Source: Nitrosopumilaceae archaeon
Lineage (GTDB): Archaea > Thermoproteota > Nitrososphaeria > Nitrososphaerales > Nitrosopumilaceae
DNA: 64,000 bases
Assembly: GCA_035631875.1 (NCBI GenBank)
Contig: DASQHX010000011.1
Location: 186,001-250,000 of the forward strand
Reading direction: 5' to 3'
The notes beneath the pieces were generated by a model. The model searched no databases. It saw only the letters and a program-made list of their open reading frames with translations, and was not told the origin of the DNA. Both the position numbers and the translations under genes were made by a program. Below are positions 25,248 through 33,680 of this stretch, piece after piece (positions within the stretch are counted from its first letter, which is position 1; the number at the start of each line of letters is the position of its first letter).

Positions 25248-26144
25248 TTGGTTCGTGGCTATCAGTCTGAAAAGATAAAAGAAAAATTAATTGATATTTT
25301 ACATGACTCAAAAATAGGTCTTTCAGGTATTGAGATTTCTGAAAAACTGAAGATAAATAGATTAACTATGACAAAATACCTTCAAGTCTTTGCTGCAGAG
25401 GGACTTGTAAAGCAAAAAAACATAGGAAATGTGAATCTGTGGTTTATGGAAGAGGGCGTCGAATCATTTGAATTTCCTGCAGATTTTTTTCGGCTAAAAA
25501 ACAAGTATTTGCAGTATGTGCTCTCAGGTGCTAGTAAAGAGGCTCATAATATACTCAGAAATTCACTTCACTCTGGAGCCAATCATACTAAAATAATTAC
25601 AGAAGTAATTATCCCAGCAATAGAATCTGTTCAAAATTCGTATGAATCTGGAAAGATTGGAAAATCTGAAAAAAATTATCTTGATGACATTATCTTAGGT
25701 TCAATCTATCTTGTCATTCTGATTGATCAGGAAACTGACATAAAAAAGAACATTGTTGTTTTTTCAACAGATTCTAAAAATTCACTTTTAGCACAAGCTG
25801 CATCTGCAGCTTTTCATGTTGAAGGTTGGAAAGTATCACAATTAGGAGATATGTCTAGTGCAATTGATGTTATGTTTGACATAGATCTACAACGATTTCT
25901 GAACAAAATATGGGTAAAAAAACAAGGTTTGATGATAATTGTTGTTTTTTCTTCGACAGAAAGTACAATCAAGTTCTTTTCCCAAACTGTTGCTACATCA
26001 AAAGCAAAATTTGGTAAGGCTTTACATCTTGTTTTTTGTACAAAATTGGCAAAAAGGACTAAAGAAGATGTAGATTTTGTTTCAGATGATATTGAAAAAA
26101 TATTACAGTGGTGTCAAACAGTTTATGAGAGATCACAATCTTAA
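25248..26144 (+). CDS. winged-helix regulator with B12-binding-like domains
   Basis: A 298-residue protein, TTG start, TATA box 27 bases upstream. Residues 10-66 form a winged helix-turn-helix (GLSGIEISEKLKINRLTMTK, YLQVFAAEGLVKQ). Residues 85-155 resemble the helical cap of methionine-synthase-type cobalamin proteins, and 168-295 a Rossmann domain (NIVVFSTDSKNSLLAQAASA). In cobalamin binders the loop is DxHxxG; here it is DSKNSL (Asp175, Lys177), so the lower-ligand His is missing. It resembles a CarH-like layout with another DNA-binding head. Nearby phaEC may be a target; this is inference. Confidence 0.65.
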   Translation: MVRGYQSEKIKEKLIDILHDSKIGLSGIEISEKLKINRLTMTKYLQVFAAEGLVKQKNIGNVNLWFMEEGVESFEFPADFFRLKNKYLQYVLSGASKEAHNILRNSLHSGANHTKIITEVIIPAIESVQNSYESGKIGKSEKNYLDDIILGSIYLVILIDQETDIKKNIVVFSTDSKNSLLAQAASAAFHVEGWKVSQLGDMSSAIDVMFDIDLQRFLNKIWVKKQGLMIIVVFSSTESTIKFFSQTVATSKAKFGKALHLVFCTKLAKRTKEDVDFVSDDIEKILQWCQTVYERSQS

Positions 26145-26491
26145 CGATCTAAAATCTTCAATATCTTAAAAGGAGCATTTGCATAATCAAAACCCTGTTC
26201 AGCTGAAATTAACAAAACATTTTCATCCATAGGAAAACTCATCACTATTGCTTTTTCTCTATACGACATGGCAAATTTTACTGGTCCCAAAACATGATCA
26301 AATTCACGCCTCATTTTTGTTCTTAATACTAATTCCATGTATAACATTTCATCATCTTTTGATTCTTCAAGAGATTTCAGCCCATCTCTCATCCCGCCAG
26401 CAAAAAGCCTACCTTTTTCGTTTATGACTCCTGCAAATCTTATTTTAAGATCTATTTCAAGTATTTTTTTACACAGCTTCTCAAAATCCAT
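26141..26491 (-). CDS. hypothetical protein (DUF6659-like)
   Basis: A 116-residue soluble protein: two helices (LCKKILEIDLKIRFA), a strand GVINEKGRLFAGGMRDG and a C-terminal strand pair (KAIVMSFPMDENVLLISAEQG). The strand-helix order resembles roadblock/profilin-like sensor folds, and such proteins occur in several copies in ammonia-oxidising archaea. Convergent with the HTH gene, overlapping by 4 bases. No function can be given. Confidence 0.6.
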   Translation of the reverse strand: MDFEKLCKKILEIDLKIRFAGVINEKGRLFAGGMRDGLKSLEESKDDEMLYMELVLRTKMRREFDHVLGPVKFAMSYREKAIVMSFPMDENVLLISAEQGFDYANAPFKILKILDR

Positions 26492-26596
26492 TGTTATTTC
26501 TCCTACAAAACATCATGAGACGGATTATTAAATTAAACATCAGTAATAAACGATAACAGCCGATCTATTTATTGCGATCTCTTGTACATAATTAAC

Positions 26597-27196
26597 ATGG
26601 AATCTGATGCTGAATTTAAAAATAAAGTAGACCCAAAGGAAGCTGCGGATTATTTTAAACATCTTTCATTATTCTGGACTGATATGGCATATCTAATTTC
26701 AAGCAAACCGTCTGCTTTGACATCTGCAGGACCTATGCGAAAGTTTTCACTGCAGACTAAAAAACTAGCAACCGAAATGATAGAAGCAAATGAGGATCTT
26801 ATAGAATTTAATACTAGACTTATTGAATATTATAAACAACTTTCAGATACTTGGAGTGAATCACAAAAAAGATTCAATACTAAAATGCCAGAAATTCCAA
26901 ATGATATAGAGCATATAGAATCTTCAAAACGTGTGTGGATTGACATATTTGAAAATGCATTTACACAACTTTTTGATTCTGAAAAGTTTGGAGAGAATTT
27001 TGGTAAATTAATATCAAGTGAGCTTGAACTTTCTAAACATTGGAATAACATGCTTGCTGTACTGTTAGAATCTGTAAATGTTCCAACTAAGGATGATTTG
27101 AATGAAGTATACAAAGAGTTACACTCATTACGAAAAAGGGTAAGTAAATTAGAAAAAAATGAAAGGAAATCTGGAGTAACACACAATGGAAAATGA
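26597..27196 (+). CDS. phaE: PHA synthase subunit PhaE
   Basis: About 199 residues, ATG at 26597 placed 28 bases after the TATA-like TCTATTTATT (26564-26573); an upstream in-frame TTG at 26582 is less likely. The protein is largely helical with a C-terminal coiled coil (LNEVYKELHSLRKRVSKLEK), typical of PhaE, the non-catalytic partner of class III PHA synthase. It overlaps phaC by 11 bases, so the two are translated together. Carbon storage as polyhydroxyalkanoate is thereby predicted. Confidence 0.82.
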   Translation: MESDAEFKNKVDPKEAADYFKHLSLFWTDMAYLISSKPSALTSAGPMRKFSLQTKKLATEMIEANEDLIEFNTRLIEYYKQLSDTWSESQKRFNTKMPEIPNDIEHIESSKRVWIDIFENAFTQLFDSEKFGENFGKLISSELELSKHWNNMLAVLLESVNVPTKDDLNEVYKELHSLRKRVSKLEKNERKSGVTHNGK

Positions 27197-28253
27197 ATTA
27201 AAAATTAATCCAATATTGATTGAAGAATTTTTAAAATTTAATAAAAATTTGATAGATGCTCCAAAAATGATACCTGCTATTGATGAAATTAATCTTGAGA
27301 TGACTCCTTACGATGTTGCATATTCTGAAGATAAAATGCGTCTTTTACATTTCAACTCTTCAATTCAAAAACAGAATAAAACTCCGCTCGTTATTGTGTA
27401 TGCATTGATAAATAGATACCATATTCTGGATATTCATCCGCAAAAAAGTTGGATTAAAAATCTCTTAAATCAGGGATTTGATGTCTATCTAATAGACTGG
27501 GGAAGTCCAACTAATATTGACAAATATCAAGGCTTTGATGATTACGTTAATGGTTACATCGATAATTGTGTTGATTTTGTATGTGATGAAGCAGGAGTAG
27601 AAAAAGTTACTTTACAAGGTTATTGTACGGGCGGTACACTGGCCACTGTTTATTCCGCACTCCATCCAGATAAAGTGAAAAATCTAATTGTTACTGCTCC
27701 TGTGATTGATGGTAAAAAAGACACCACAGTTGTTGGTAACCTTGCTAAACACATGGATGTAGATGAGATAGTGAAATCTATTGGTAATATGCCGCCTGAA
27801 TTCATGTATTATGTTTTTTCTATTTTGAAACCATTTGAACAAGGAGTAGAGAAATACATACATTTTTTCAAAAATATACATGACAAGAATTATGTTGACA
27901 ATTTTCTCCGTGTTGAAAAATGGTTACATGATACACCATCTATACCTGGTGAACTGTTCAGGCAATGGATAAAAGACGTTTACCAAGAAAATCTATTAAT
28001 TCAGGACAAGATGTATGTTGGAAACCAACTCGTATCTCTCAAGAATATCACAATGCCAATATTCATTCAGGTTGCAGTAGGTGATCATTTGGTTTCTCCT
28101 GAATGTAGCATGCCTCTATACTATGCAGTAGGAACTGAGGACAAAACCATGAGAATTTATCCAACTGGCCATGTTGGAATGATAGCAAGCTCATTTTCCC
28201 AAAAAAAAGTTCTTACTGAGCTTGGCCAATGGCTAAGTGAAAGATCAAAATAA
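27186..28253 (+). CDS. phaC: class III poly(3-hydroxyalkanoate) synthase PhaC
   Basis: A 355-residue alpha/beta-hydrolase-fold synthase. The lipase-like box GYCTGG carries the catalytic Cys; the Asp is in VGDHLVSPE and the His in TGHVGMI, completing the triad. VIVYALINRYHILDI and DVYLIDWGSP are conserved PhaC segments. Short length and the phaE partner mark class III. It polymerises 3-hydroxyacyl-CoA; the 3-hydroxypropionate/4-hydroxybutyrate cycle of these archaea could supply hydroxybutyryl-CoA. Confidence 0.95.
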   Translation: MENELKINPILIEEFLKFNKNLIDAPKMIPAIDEINLEMTPYDVAYSEDKMRLLHFNSSIQKQNKTPLVIVYALINRYHILDIHPQKSWIKNLLNQGFDVYLIDWGSPTNIDKYQGFDDYVNGYIDNCVDFVCDEAGVEKVTLQGYCTGGTLATVYSALHPDKVKNLIVTAPVIDGKKDTTVVGNLAKHMDVDEIVKSIGNMPPEFMYYVFSILKPFEQGVEKYIHFFKNIHDKNYVDNFLRVEKWLHDTPSIPGELFRQWIKDVYQENLLIQDKMYVGNQLVSLKNITMPIFIQVAVGDHLVSPECSMPLYYAVGTEDKTMRIYPTGHVGMIASSFSQKKVLTELGQWLSERSK

Positions 28254-28275
28254 AAAAGGAAAAGATTCCTTTATA

Positions 28276-28695
28276 CTAATTTCGTGTAGGTGTCAGTGCA
28301 GAGATCCAGAATTGGAAAAGGTTCTCATTTAATCCTGTAAATGCTTTTGCATTTTCATTGAAGGTTTTGATATTTTGTTTTGTTGAATCAATTGCAGCTA
28401 ATATTACCTTATTCTGAACCGATCTTGCCTTGATTACCTCTTCAGTTATATCATTTACAGCTTTTATTACTGCGGCTGGTACGTTTGTATTTATTCCAGC
28501 TTTTGTTGCAAATTCTTGCTGTAGTGAAATAACTGATTCTATTGTATTTTTCCATGCTGAAGTGTATTCTTGTTGAAGATTAGTTATTGATTGCAGGTAT
28601 TGTGGTGCTGCTTTTTCAATATCATCAAAAAACTTTTCGACATTCTGTTTGTATGTTGCATAGATCTCTTTTGTGTCTTGTGTTGTCTTACTCAT
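28276..28695 (-). CDS. phasin-like protein
   Basis: A 139-residue all-helical, Ala/Gln/Asn-rich protein without Cys or membrane helices (KQNVEKFFDDIEKAAPQYLQ, LQQEYTSAWKNTIESVISLQ). This matches phasins, which coat PHA granules. It lies 22 bases from the end of phaC, convergent, and follows the phasin-AbrB gene by 4 bases on the same strand. Family call rests on composition and context. Confidence 0.7.
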   Translation of the reverse strand: MSKTTQDTKEIYATYKQNVEKFFDDIEKAAPQYLQSITNLQQEYTSAWKNTIESVISLQQEFATKAGINTNVPAAVIKAVNDITEEVIKARSVQNKVILAAIDSTKQNIKTFNENAKAFTGLNENLFQFWISALTPTRN

Positions 28696-28699
28696 TATT

Positions 28700-29116
28700 T
28701 CACCCCCTCTTTTTGATTTTTTTCTCGATAGGAGTGATTACAACTTGAACCAGGTCTCCCTCTTTTAGCCCAAGTGCATCTCTCTCAGCTTCGGGAATCG
28801 AAATTCGTCCATTACTTCCAACCGATGTCTTAAATGCGCCCCATGACACAAACTGTGGCATTGTTTGTGCAAGTTTGAATGCACTGTCCATTGCTTTAGA
28901 TTGCATACTGCCAAGATTTTCAACAAAATCAGATTGAGCTTTTGATCCCTTGCTTATGAGATCTTTTAATGTATCTACAGGCTCAAAACTTTCTGCTTTG
29001 TGCTGACTCATCATGGAACCAAATGTTTTCATAAAGTCAGCTTGTGCTTTTCCACTTTTTTGTATCCATTCTTTGAACATCTCCGTTGGATCATATTGAA
29101 TATTGTTACCAGTCAT
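28700..29116 (-). CDS. phasin-like/AbrB fusion protein
   Basis: A 138-residue protein. Residues 11-37 and 48-74 are two copies of a helical unit (EWIQKSGKAQADFMKTFGSM and DLISKGSKAQSDFVENLGSM). Residues 96-127 form an AbrB/SpoVT swapped-hairpin DNA-binding domain (VGSNGRISIPEAERDALGLK, EGDLVQVVI). A granule-binding part joined to a DNA-binding part suggests a regulator that is titrated by PHA granules. In haloarchaea these roles are held by two proteins, PhaP and the AbrB-like PhaQ. Promoter has repeated ATTGGT motifs. Confidence 0.72.
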   Translation of the reverse strand: MTGNNIQYDPTEMFKEWIQKSGKAQADFMKTFGSMMSQHKAESFEPVDTLKDLISKGSKAQSDFVENLGSMQSKAMDSAFKLAQTMPQFVSWGAFKTSVGSNGRISIPEAERDALGLKEGDLVQVVITPIEKKIKKRG

Positions 29117-29184
29117 TGGTTTCTATTGGTATATATGGTATTTATATCTGTTGGTAATAATTGGATATTATAACCATCTATTGG
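29113..29184. promoter_or_regulatory. repeated ATTGGT motifs upstream of the phasin-AbrB gene
   Basis: TCTATTGGT occurs at 29121-29129 and 29176-29184 (55 bases apart), with further ATTGGT at the start codon (29114-29119) and TTGGT near 29149. On the minus strand a TATA box (ATATAAAT) lies near 29140-29148 between the copies. AbrB proteins bind repeated AT-rich sites, so this may be an autoregulatory operator. Confidence 0.35.
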
Positions 29185-29990
29185 TTTAAGAAATTAAGTA
29201 CAATTTGTGAAAACTTGGCTGGCTCCTCAATATGGGGTGTATGTCCACAGTTTTCCATAATTTCTAGATGACAGTTTTTTATTAAAGAAATAAAGTCATT
29301 AGCATATTTGACAGGAATCATGGTATCTTGCTTTCCCCATATAATCAGGGTTGGTGCAATAATATTTGGAAGCCTGTCTGTTATGGGTTGAGAATTTTTT
29401 AATGCAAGTAAAGTTGACATGAACGCCATTTTTGCATTTGGCTGAGTCATTCTTTTAATAAAACCTTCAATAGATTCTGCAGTAACATTCTTGGAGCCAG
29501 TCATCATTTCATATGCTGTTTTTACAGTATCATAACTTGGGTATAACGCAGCCATTGAATAAGCATCTAAGGTAGGAGTGGAGCTCTTCATTATTCCAGC
29601 AGGCGATGTTAGGACTATTTTTTCAATCATTTTACTTTGTGTTATTGCACATTCTGCCACAATTTGACCTCCAAGCGAAGTACCTACCATGTATGTTTTT
29701 CTTATATCCAAACCATCTAAAAAATCAAAAACAAACTTTGTGAAAAATTCAGGCGTATAATCAGTAGAAGGTTTGTCACTATATCCATAGCCAGGTAAAT
29801 CAGGGGCTATGACACGGTATTTTTTACTAAGAATAGGCATGACTGTTGACCATCTTTCGGCAAATCCTCCAAGGCCATGAATGAGAACAATATTTCCATT
29901 CGAGCCCCCTCCTCCATCAAGATATCGGATCTTGTTTTCCCCTACTTTGATGTATTCTTCAGATATCAGACAATTCGTTCGTATATTCAT
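29178..29990 (-). CDS. alpha/beta hydrolase
   Basis: About 270 residues from the ATG at 29990; a longer frame to 30044 would run into the tRNA-Ile gene and is rejected. Oxyanion-hole segment IVLIHGLGGFAERW, nucleophile elbow GTSLGG (Ser), acid in WGKQDTMIP and His in ENCGHTPHIEEP. Belongs to the esterase/C-C hydrolase type. It is the first gene on the strand with the two phasin-like genes, so it may be a PHA-oligomer hydrolase or lipase acting in storage turnover; this is context inference. Confidence 0.85.
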   Translation of the reverse strand: MNIRTNCLISEEYIKVGENKIRYLDGGGGSNGNIVLIHGLGGFAERWSTVMPILSKKYRVIAPDLPGYGYSDKPSTDYTPEFFTKFVFDFLDGLDIRKTYMVGTSLGGQIVAECAITQSKMIEKIVLTSPAGIMKSSTPTLDAYSMAALYPSYDTVKTAYEMMTGSKNVTAESIEGFIKRMTQPNAKMAFMSTLLALKNSQPITDRLPNIIAPTLIIWGKQDTMIPVKYANDFISLIKNCHLEIMENCGHTPHIEEPAKFSQIVLNFLNQ

Positions 29991-30019
29991 GATGAGATAA
30001 ATCTTTTCAAGAAGAAAAA

Positions 30020-30108
30020 TGGGCCGAATGGGATTCGAACCCACGACCTTTCGATATCTGAAAAGATATTATCAGTCGAACGCTCCAGCCAAGCTGAGCT
30101 ATCGGCCC
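30020..30108 (-). tRNA. tRNA-Ile (GAT) with intron
   Basis: Minus strand; acceptor GGGCCGA/TCGGCCC, T-arm GTGGG-TTCGAAT-CCCAT, discriminator A. Anticodon loop CTGATAA with anticodon GAT once a 14-base intron (30056-30069) at position 37/38 is removed, which restores TTCGA/TCGAA. Canonical archaeal intron. Confidence 0.92.
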
Positions 30109-30134
30109 AAGAAATTTTTCTAGTCAACGGTCAT

Positions 30135-30692
30135 TTAAGTTTGCTGGCTTTTCCATTTGATGGAACAACCCATAGATGGATCAAAATCCTTCTCTATTTT
30201 CATTCCAGAGAGCAGTTTTTCTATGTTGTTGATCATCGTTTTTTCTGTAGCAGTATCTTCTGGGCTCATAGCATTGTCAATTCTGCCATGAAAGGCGAGC
30301 TTTCTTTCTTGATCAAATAGGAAGGGATCAGGAGTACACACAGCACCGTATTTTTTCGCAATCTCTTGTGTTTCGTCAACAAGATATGTGAATTTAATTC
30401 CCTTTTCTTTTGCAAACTTTTTCATATTTTCAAAGCTATCATCAGGATAGTTTGTTGGATCGTTACTGTTTATTCCAATCATAGTTATGTCGTTTTTGAA
30501 TTTTTCATAGATCTCATTTAGCGCCTTCGTCTTTGCTTGCACATATGGACAGTGGTTGCACATAAAGACTACAAGCATGGTCTTATTTTTGAATTCAGAA
30601 AGAGTATGTTTTTTGTCATCTATTCCCAAAAGTGTAAAGTCAGGAGCCTTGTCACCTTTCTTTAAAACGACTTCTGATTTTAGTAATACCAT
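30135..30692 (-). CDS. thioredoxin-fold protein (AhpC/TSA-like)
   Basis: A 185-residue protein starting with GDKAPDFTLLGIDDKKHTLS, the usual AhpC/TSA opening, and the active-site segment VVFMCNHCPYVQAKTKAL with Cys-x-x-Cys (CNHC). The FLVDETQEIAKKYGAVCTPD part (cis-Pro loop) follows. No signal peptide. It probably reduces disulphides or peroxides in the cytoplasm; ammonia oxidisers face oxidative stress and lack classic catalase in many cases. ATG at 30692 preceded by an AT-rich promoter. Confidence 0.85.
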   Translation of the reverse strand: MVLLKSEVVLKKGDKAPDFTLLGIDDKKHTLSEFKNKTMLVVFMCNHCPYVQAKTKALNEIYEKFKNDITMIGINSNDPTNYPDDSFENMKKFAKEKGIKFTYLVDETQEIAKKYGAVCTPDPFLFDQERKLAFHGRIDNAMSPEDTATEKTMINNIEKLLSGMKIEKDFDPSMGCSIKWKSQQT

Positions 30693-30779
30693 TGAAAAAA
30701 TTGTAAGAATTATACCAATAAAATCTTTGCCTGCATAAAGGCAACAATTAAAATCTACACGATTAGCATTCCATACGAT

Positions 30780-30851
30780 GGGCTGGTAGTTCAGCGGTAG
30801 AATACCCGCCTTGCACGCGGGGGGTCAGGGGTTCAAATCCCCTCCAGTCCA
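30780..30851 (+). tRNA. tRNA-Ala (TGC)
   Basis: Acceptor GGGCTGG/CCAGTCC (one G-U pair), anticodon arm CCCGC-CTTGCAC-GCGGG with anticodon TGC, T-arm AGGGG-TTCAAAT-CCCCT, discriminator A. No intron. Confidence 0.95.
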
Positions 30852-31218
30852 TCTCCTTTATTGTTCAAACAAGTCAGTATCAAAAAAACCATACTGAACA
30901 AGCTGGGATCAAGCTAGATTTAGGACAAAATAAGATCGAAACTTTGATTAAAATGGCTACAAAGAATTGACTGAATGTTACAGAATAGTAATACATTAAT
31001 TTTATTTAACTTTCACTTAGTATATTGTTCGTGGAACTGTAGAAGTATTTGATAGATGGAGATCAATCCCAAACCCTCTTCATCTTACTACAGTTTCCAT
31101 CTGTTTATTATAAATCCAGATAAGTTAGTGGAAGTACAATCATAACAATAAAGAAGATTAACAAATTCTAAACTAAATCTTGAATCCATTTATAATGTGT
31201 CTGTAATTAATCTCCTAA
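30852..31218. other. remnant-like DNA after tRNA-Ala, 367 bp
   Basis: No complete gene. Two stretches read like protein but lack start codons: 30860-30970 (36 codons, ending GIKLDLGQNKIETLIKMATK-N) and 31021-31113 (30 codons, with VRGTVEVFDRWRSIPNPLHL). They could be decayed ends of genes from an element that once used the tRNA as a target; no element family is recognised. Confidence 0.35.
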
Positions 31219-31383
31219 ATGGTACTTGAATTTGATTCAAAAATGCTGTTATATCTTTGTATAATAACAGTGGGAATTTTTCTATTGCCAATCGAGTCAA
31301 ATCCGCCAATATACCTTATAGTTGGTATTGCTATAGCACTAATAGGAACAATTTTAGTTATTATTAAAGTAAAGAAGAAATAA
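31219..31383 (+). CDS. 54-residue two-helix membrane protein
   Basis: ATG at 31219: a short polar start (MVLEFDSK), helix MLLYLCIITVGIFLLP, turn IESNPP, helix IYLIVGIAIALIGTILVII and a basic KVKKK end. The design is that of a real small membrane protein. Function unknown. Confidence 0.55.
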   Translation: MVLEFDSKMLLYLCIITVGIFLLPIESNPPIYLIVGIAIALIGTILVIIKVKKK

Positions 31384-31402
31384 CTTTTTATTTTAATAAA
31401 AA

Positions 31403-31774
31403 CTAGGCTGATTTAAATTTAGATTGTGTTTTAAGTGTCTCGGCTAGTTTTGCAAATATCTCATTAACCCCTACATCGTTGAAATTAATAGTCACATTTT
31501 CTCTAATGATCTGTTTTTCAAATCTTTCTTTAATTGCAAAAATTACAGATCCCCAATGAAGTATTCCTTTTAATTTTTCTTGAATTATAGATTCTGTATC
31601 TGGTAACGCACCCATTGAAAATACAATACCGTTTGCCCAATTTATGGTAGGAATTCCGCCTCCCATGGCTCGATTTTGAGAAGCTACCATTTGAACAAAA
31701 TCGTCAAAGCGGTATTCTATGATTTCATGAACTACAAGCCTTTTCCATGGTTCAATTATTATCTCCAAACTCAA
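31403..31774 (-). CDS. hypothetical soluble protein
   Basis: A 123-residue protein with an N-terminal IIIEPWKRLVVHEIIEYRFD segment, a Gly-rich turn (MGGGIPTINW) and a C-terminal helix (VNEIFAKLAETLKTQ). Mixed alpha/beta, no membrane segment, no known motif. ATG at 31774 is preceded by an AT-rich region. I do not recognise it. Confidence 0.55.
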   Translation of the reverse strand: MSLEIIIEPWKRLVVHEIIEYRFDDFVQMVASQNRAMGGGIPTINWANGIVFSMGALPDTESIIQEKLKGILHWGSVIFAIKERFEKQIIRENVTINFNDVGVNEIFAKLAETLKTQSKFKSA

Positions 31775-31840
31775 CTCCTGTAATAATGAAAGATGGATTT
31801 AAATACCATATTCGTTTTTTGATGGATAGGTAATTTAAAA

Positions 31841-31945
31841 TTGCAAGATTGGGCACAAGCGGGCGTATACATTCCTTTGGCAGTAGGATTGATTCCTGGA
31901 TTTGTTTACTGGTGTGTAATTACCGCTCGTAGAAGTAAAAAGTAG
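31841..31945 (+). CDS. 34-residue single-helix membrane peptide
   Basis: TTG start, reading QDWAQAGVYIPLAVGLIPGF then VYWCVITARRSKK. One membrane helix and a basic end. An in-frame stop lies just upstream, so TTG is the only standard start. Tiny one-helix proteins of this sort often are subunits of oxidases or transporters. Low certainty. Confidence 0.4.
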   Translation: MQDWAQAGVYIPLAVGLIPGFVYWCVITARRSKK

Positions 31946-32073
31946 ATCGTAAAAATCTTCATTTTCTTTTTATGTTTATTAATCAACGCAAGTTTAGTAA
32001 AACCTTCTAATCCTCATTGTTTAGATTATGATATACAGTATATGATTAATCACTAAAGTAAGATGAATGTTGT

Positions 32074-33126
32074 ATGAAGATTGCCTTTACACTTGTCCTT
32101 CTGTTAGCATTTTCATTACTTTCATCAAATTTAGTATGGGCAGTAGGTGGTAATACTCTACCATCTGATACTAGTTTAACTGTAAAAATACCTGATACGA
32201 GCACCTATAGCTATAGGGCAGCTGATGGTACAACGGTAGTACTTGGTGAAGTTGAAAATGATAATAACTTTCCAATCACAGGTGTCACTATCGGTGTTTC
32301 ATTTTTAGATCAAAATTCTAATCCCTTGGAATACAATACTGGTTCTACTTTGCTTAAAGTTATACCTGGAAACGGAAAGGCTCCATTTTCAATTTCATCA
32401 ACAAAATCAGATCCTGCTATAGTAAACGTTCAAACCAAAATTGCAGGTTTTACTTCTTCCTCATCTAGACAACAGGTCCTAAACATTGTACCTGGACATT
32501 TACAAATTGCATCAAACCTCTCCCTTTCTGGAACTATAAAAAATACCGGAACAACTACCTCTTCTGGAACTAAAATTTATCTAATTTCATATGATGCATT
32601 TCAAAGAGTTGTATCTGTATCTAATACAGAACCAATTGATATTGGTCCTGGAACAACATCCAGCTTCAGCATAACATCTACCCCAAACTCACATGCAAAA
32701 TTATACAAACTTGTTGCAGAATCTGATAGCTATCAGTCAACTATCACTGATGTAACAGATGTCACTGCAACATTACCAATTATGATTAGTGGTACCTTAG
32801 TTACAGATCCACATGGTAACAAATATTCCACAATACCGGTTGGGGCTCCTGTAAAAATTACAAGTGAATTAAGAAATCTTGGAAGTCAGACAACCCAAGC
32901 ATATGTTTACTATGTACAAGTAAAAAATTTCGCAGGCGAAGTTGAATTTATTGGAAAATCTTCAGGTGTATTTCTTGGTGAAAGTGATAACGCAACCGTA
33001 ACTTGGAATCCAACCACTGATGGACCATTTTTTATAGAGACATATGTATGGAGTTCTGATAATATTCCTCTTGCCCCATCTGGACCTATAATAAATGTGG
33101 TACTTGTGAAGTCTCAACAGAGTTAA
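32074..33126 (+). CDS. secreted protein with repeated beta-sandwich domains
   Basis: A 350-residue protein with a clear signal peptide (IAFTLVLLLAFSLLSSNLVWA). Three Ig-like/FxLYD- or CARDB-like beta domains follow, recognisable by the alternating phrases GEVENDNNFPITGVTIGVSF, SGTIKNTGTTTSSGTKIYLI and ITSELRNLGSQTTQAYVYYV. The first two resemble domains for protein-protein contact at the cell surface. No membrane anchor at the C-terminus. Likely an extracellular or S-layer-associated protein. Confidence 0.75.
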   Translation: MKIAFTLVLLLAFSLLSSNLVWAVGGNTLPSDTSLTVKIPDTSTYSYRAADGTTVVLGEVENDNNFPITGVTIGVSFLDQNSNPLEYNTGSTLLKVIPGNGKAPFSISSTKSDPAIVNVQTKIAGFTSSSSRQQVLNIVPGHLQIASNLSLSGTIKNTGTTTSSGTKIYLISYDAFQRVVSVSNTEPIDIGPGTTSSFSITSTPNSHAKLYKLVAESDSYQSTITDVTDVTATLPIMISGTLVTDPHGNKYSTIPVGAPVKITSELRNLGSQTTQAYVYYVQVKNFAGEVEFIGKSSGVFLGESDNATVTWNPTTDGPFFIETYVWSSDNIPLAPSGPIINVVLVKSQQS

Positions 33127-33150
33127 TTTAACCCACAACAAAATGTATTC

Positions 33151-33615
33151 ATGGCAAAATTCCAGCTAGTGGCGCTTGGTGGCACATTTGATATTTTACA
33201 CAAGGGTCATCTTGCTTTATTACAAAAAGGATTCTCAATTTCGTCTAAAGTTATAATTGGTCTTACTAGTGATGACCTTGCTGCAAAAAAAGGAAAGAAT
33301 CTTTTACATAGTTATTTTGAAAGATATCATACTTTAGAATCAATAATAAAGAAAAATTTTCCAAACTCTCAATTTGAAATAAGCAAATTGGACAATGATT
33401 TTGGGCCTGCAGTACTAGAAAAAGAAGTAGAGGCTTTGGTTGTAAGTGAAGAAACCATAAGACAAGGTCATATACTAAATAAACTAAGACATGAAAGGCA
33501 ACTGCTGCCAGTAGAAATAGTGAGCGTTCCCATGGTATTAGCAACTGATGGCAAACGCATCTCAACATCACGGATCAAGGGTTCCGAAATTGATGCTGAG
33601 GGTAACTTACGCTGA
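33151..33615 (+). CDS. coaD: phosphopantetheine adenylyltransferase (archaeal type)
   Basis: A 154-residue nucleotidyltransferase. The HxGH-type motif is LGGTFDILHKGHLALL; SDDLAAKKGK and ISTSRIKGSEID (the ISSTRI-like signature) follow. It is the archaeal COG1019 form, which makes dephospho-CoA from 4'-phosphopantetheine. ATG 24 bases after the preceding gene, so co-transcription with the secreted protein is possible but likely accidental. Confidence 0.92.
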   Translation: MAKFQLVALGGTFDILHKGHLALLQKGFSISSKVIIGLTSDDLAAKKGKNLLHSYFERYHTLESIIKKNFPNSQFEISKLDNDFGPAVLEKEVEALVVSEETIRQGHILNKLRHERQLLPVEIVSVPMVLATDGKRISTSRIKGSEIDAEGNLR

Positions 33616-33680
33616 ATTGACAAACAACTTTTCGAACTTTGAGTAAGTGTGCTAAAACAGAAAATTTACAGCACTAGACA

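Noticed and set aside
29991-30044. The longer N-terminus of the alpha/beta hydrolase.
   Set aside because: It would extend into the tRNA-Ile gene (30020-30108); the ATG at 29990 gives a normal family start.
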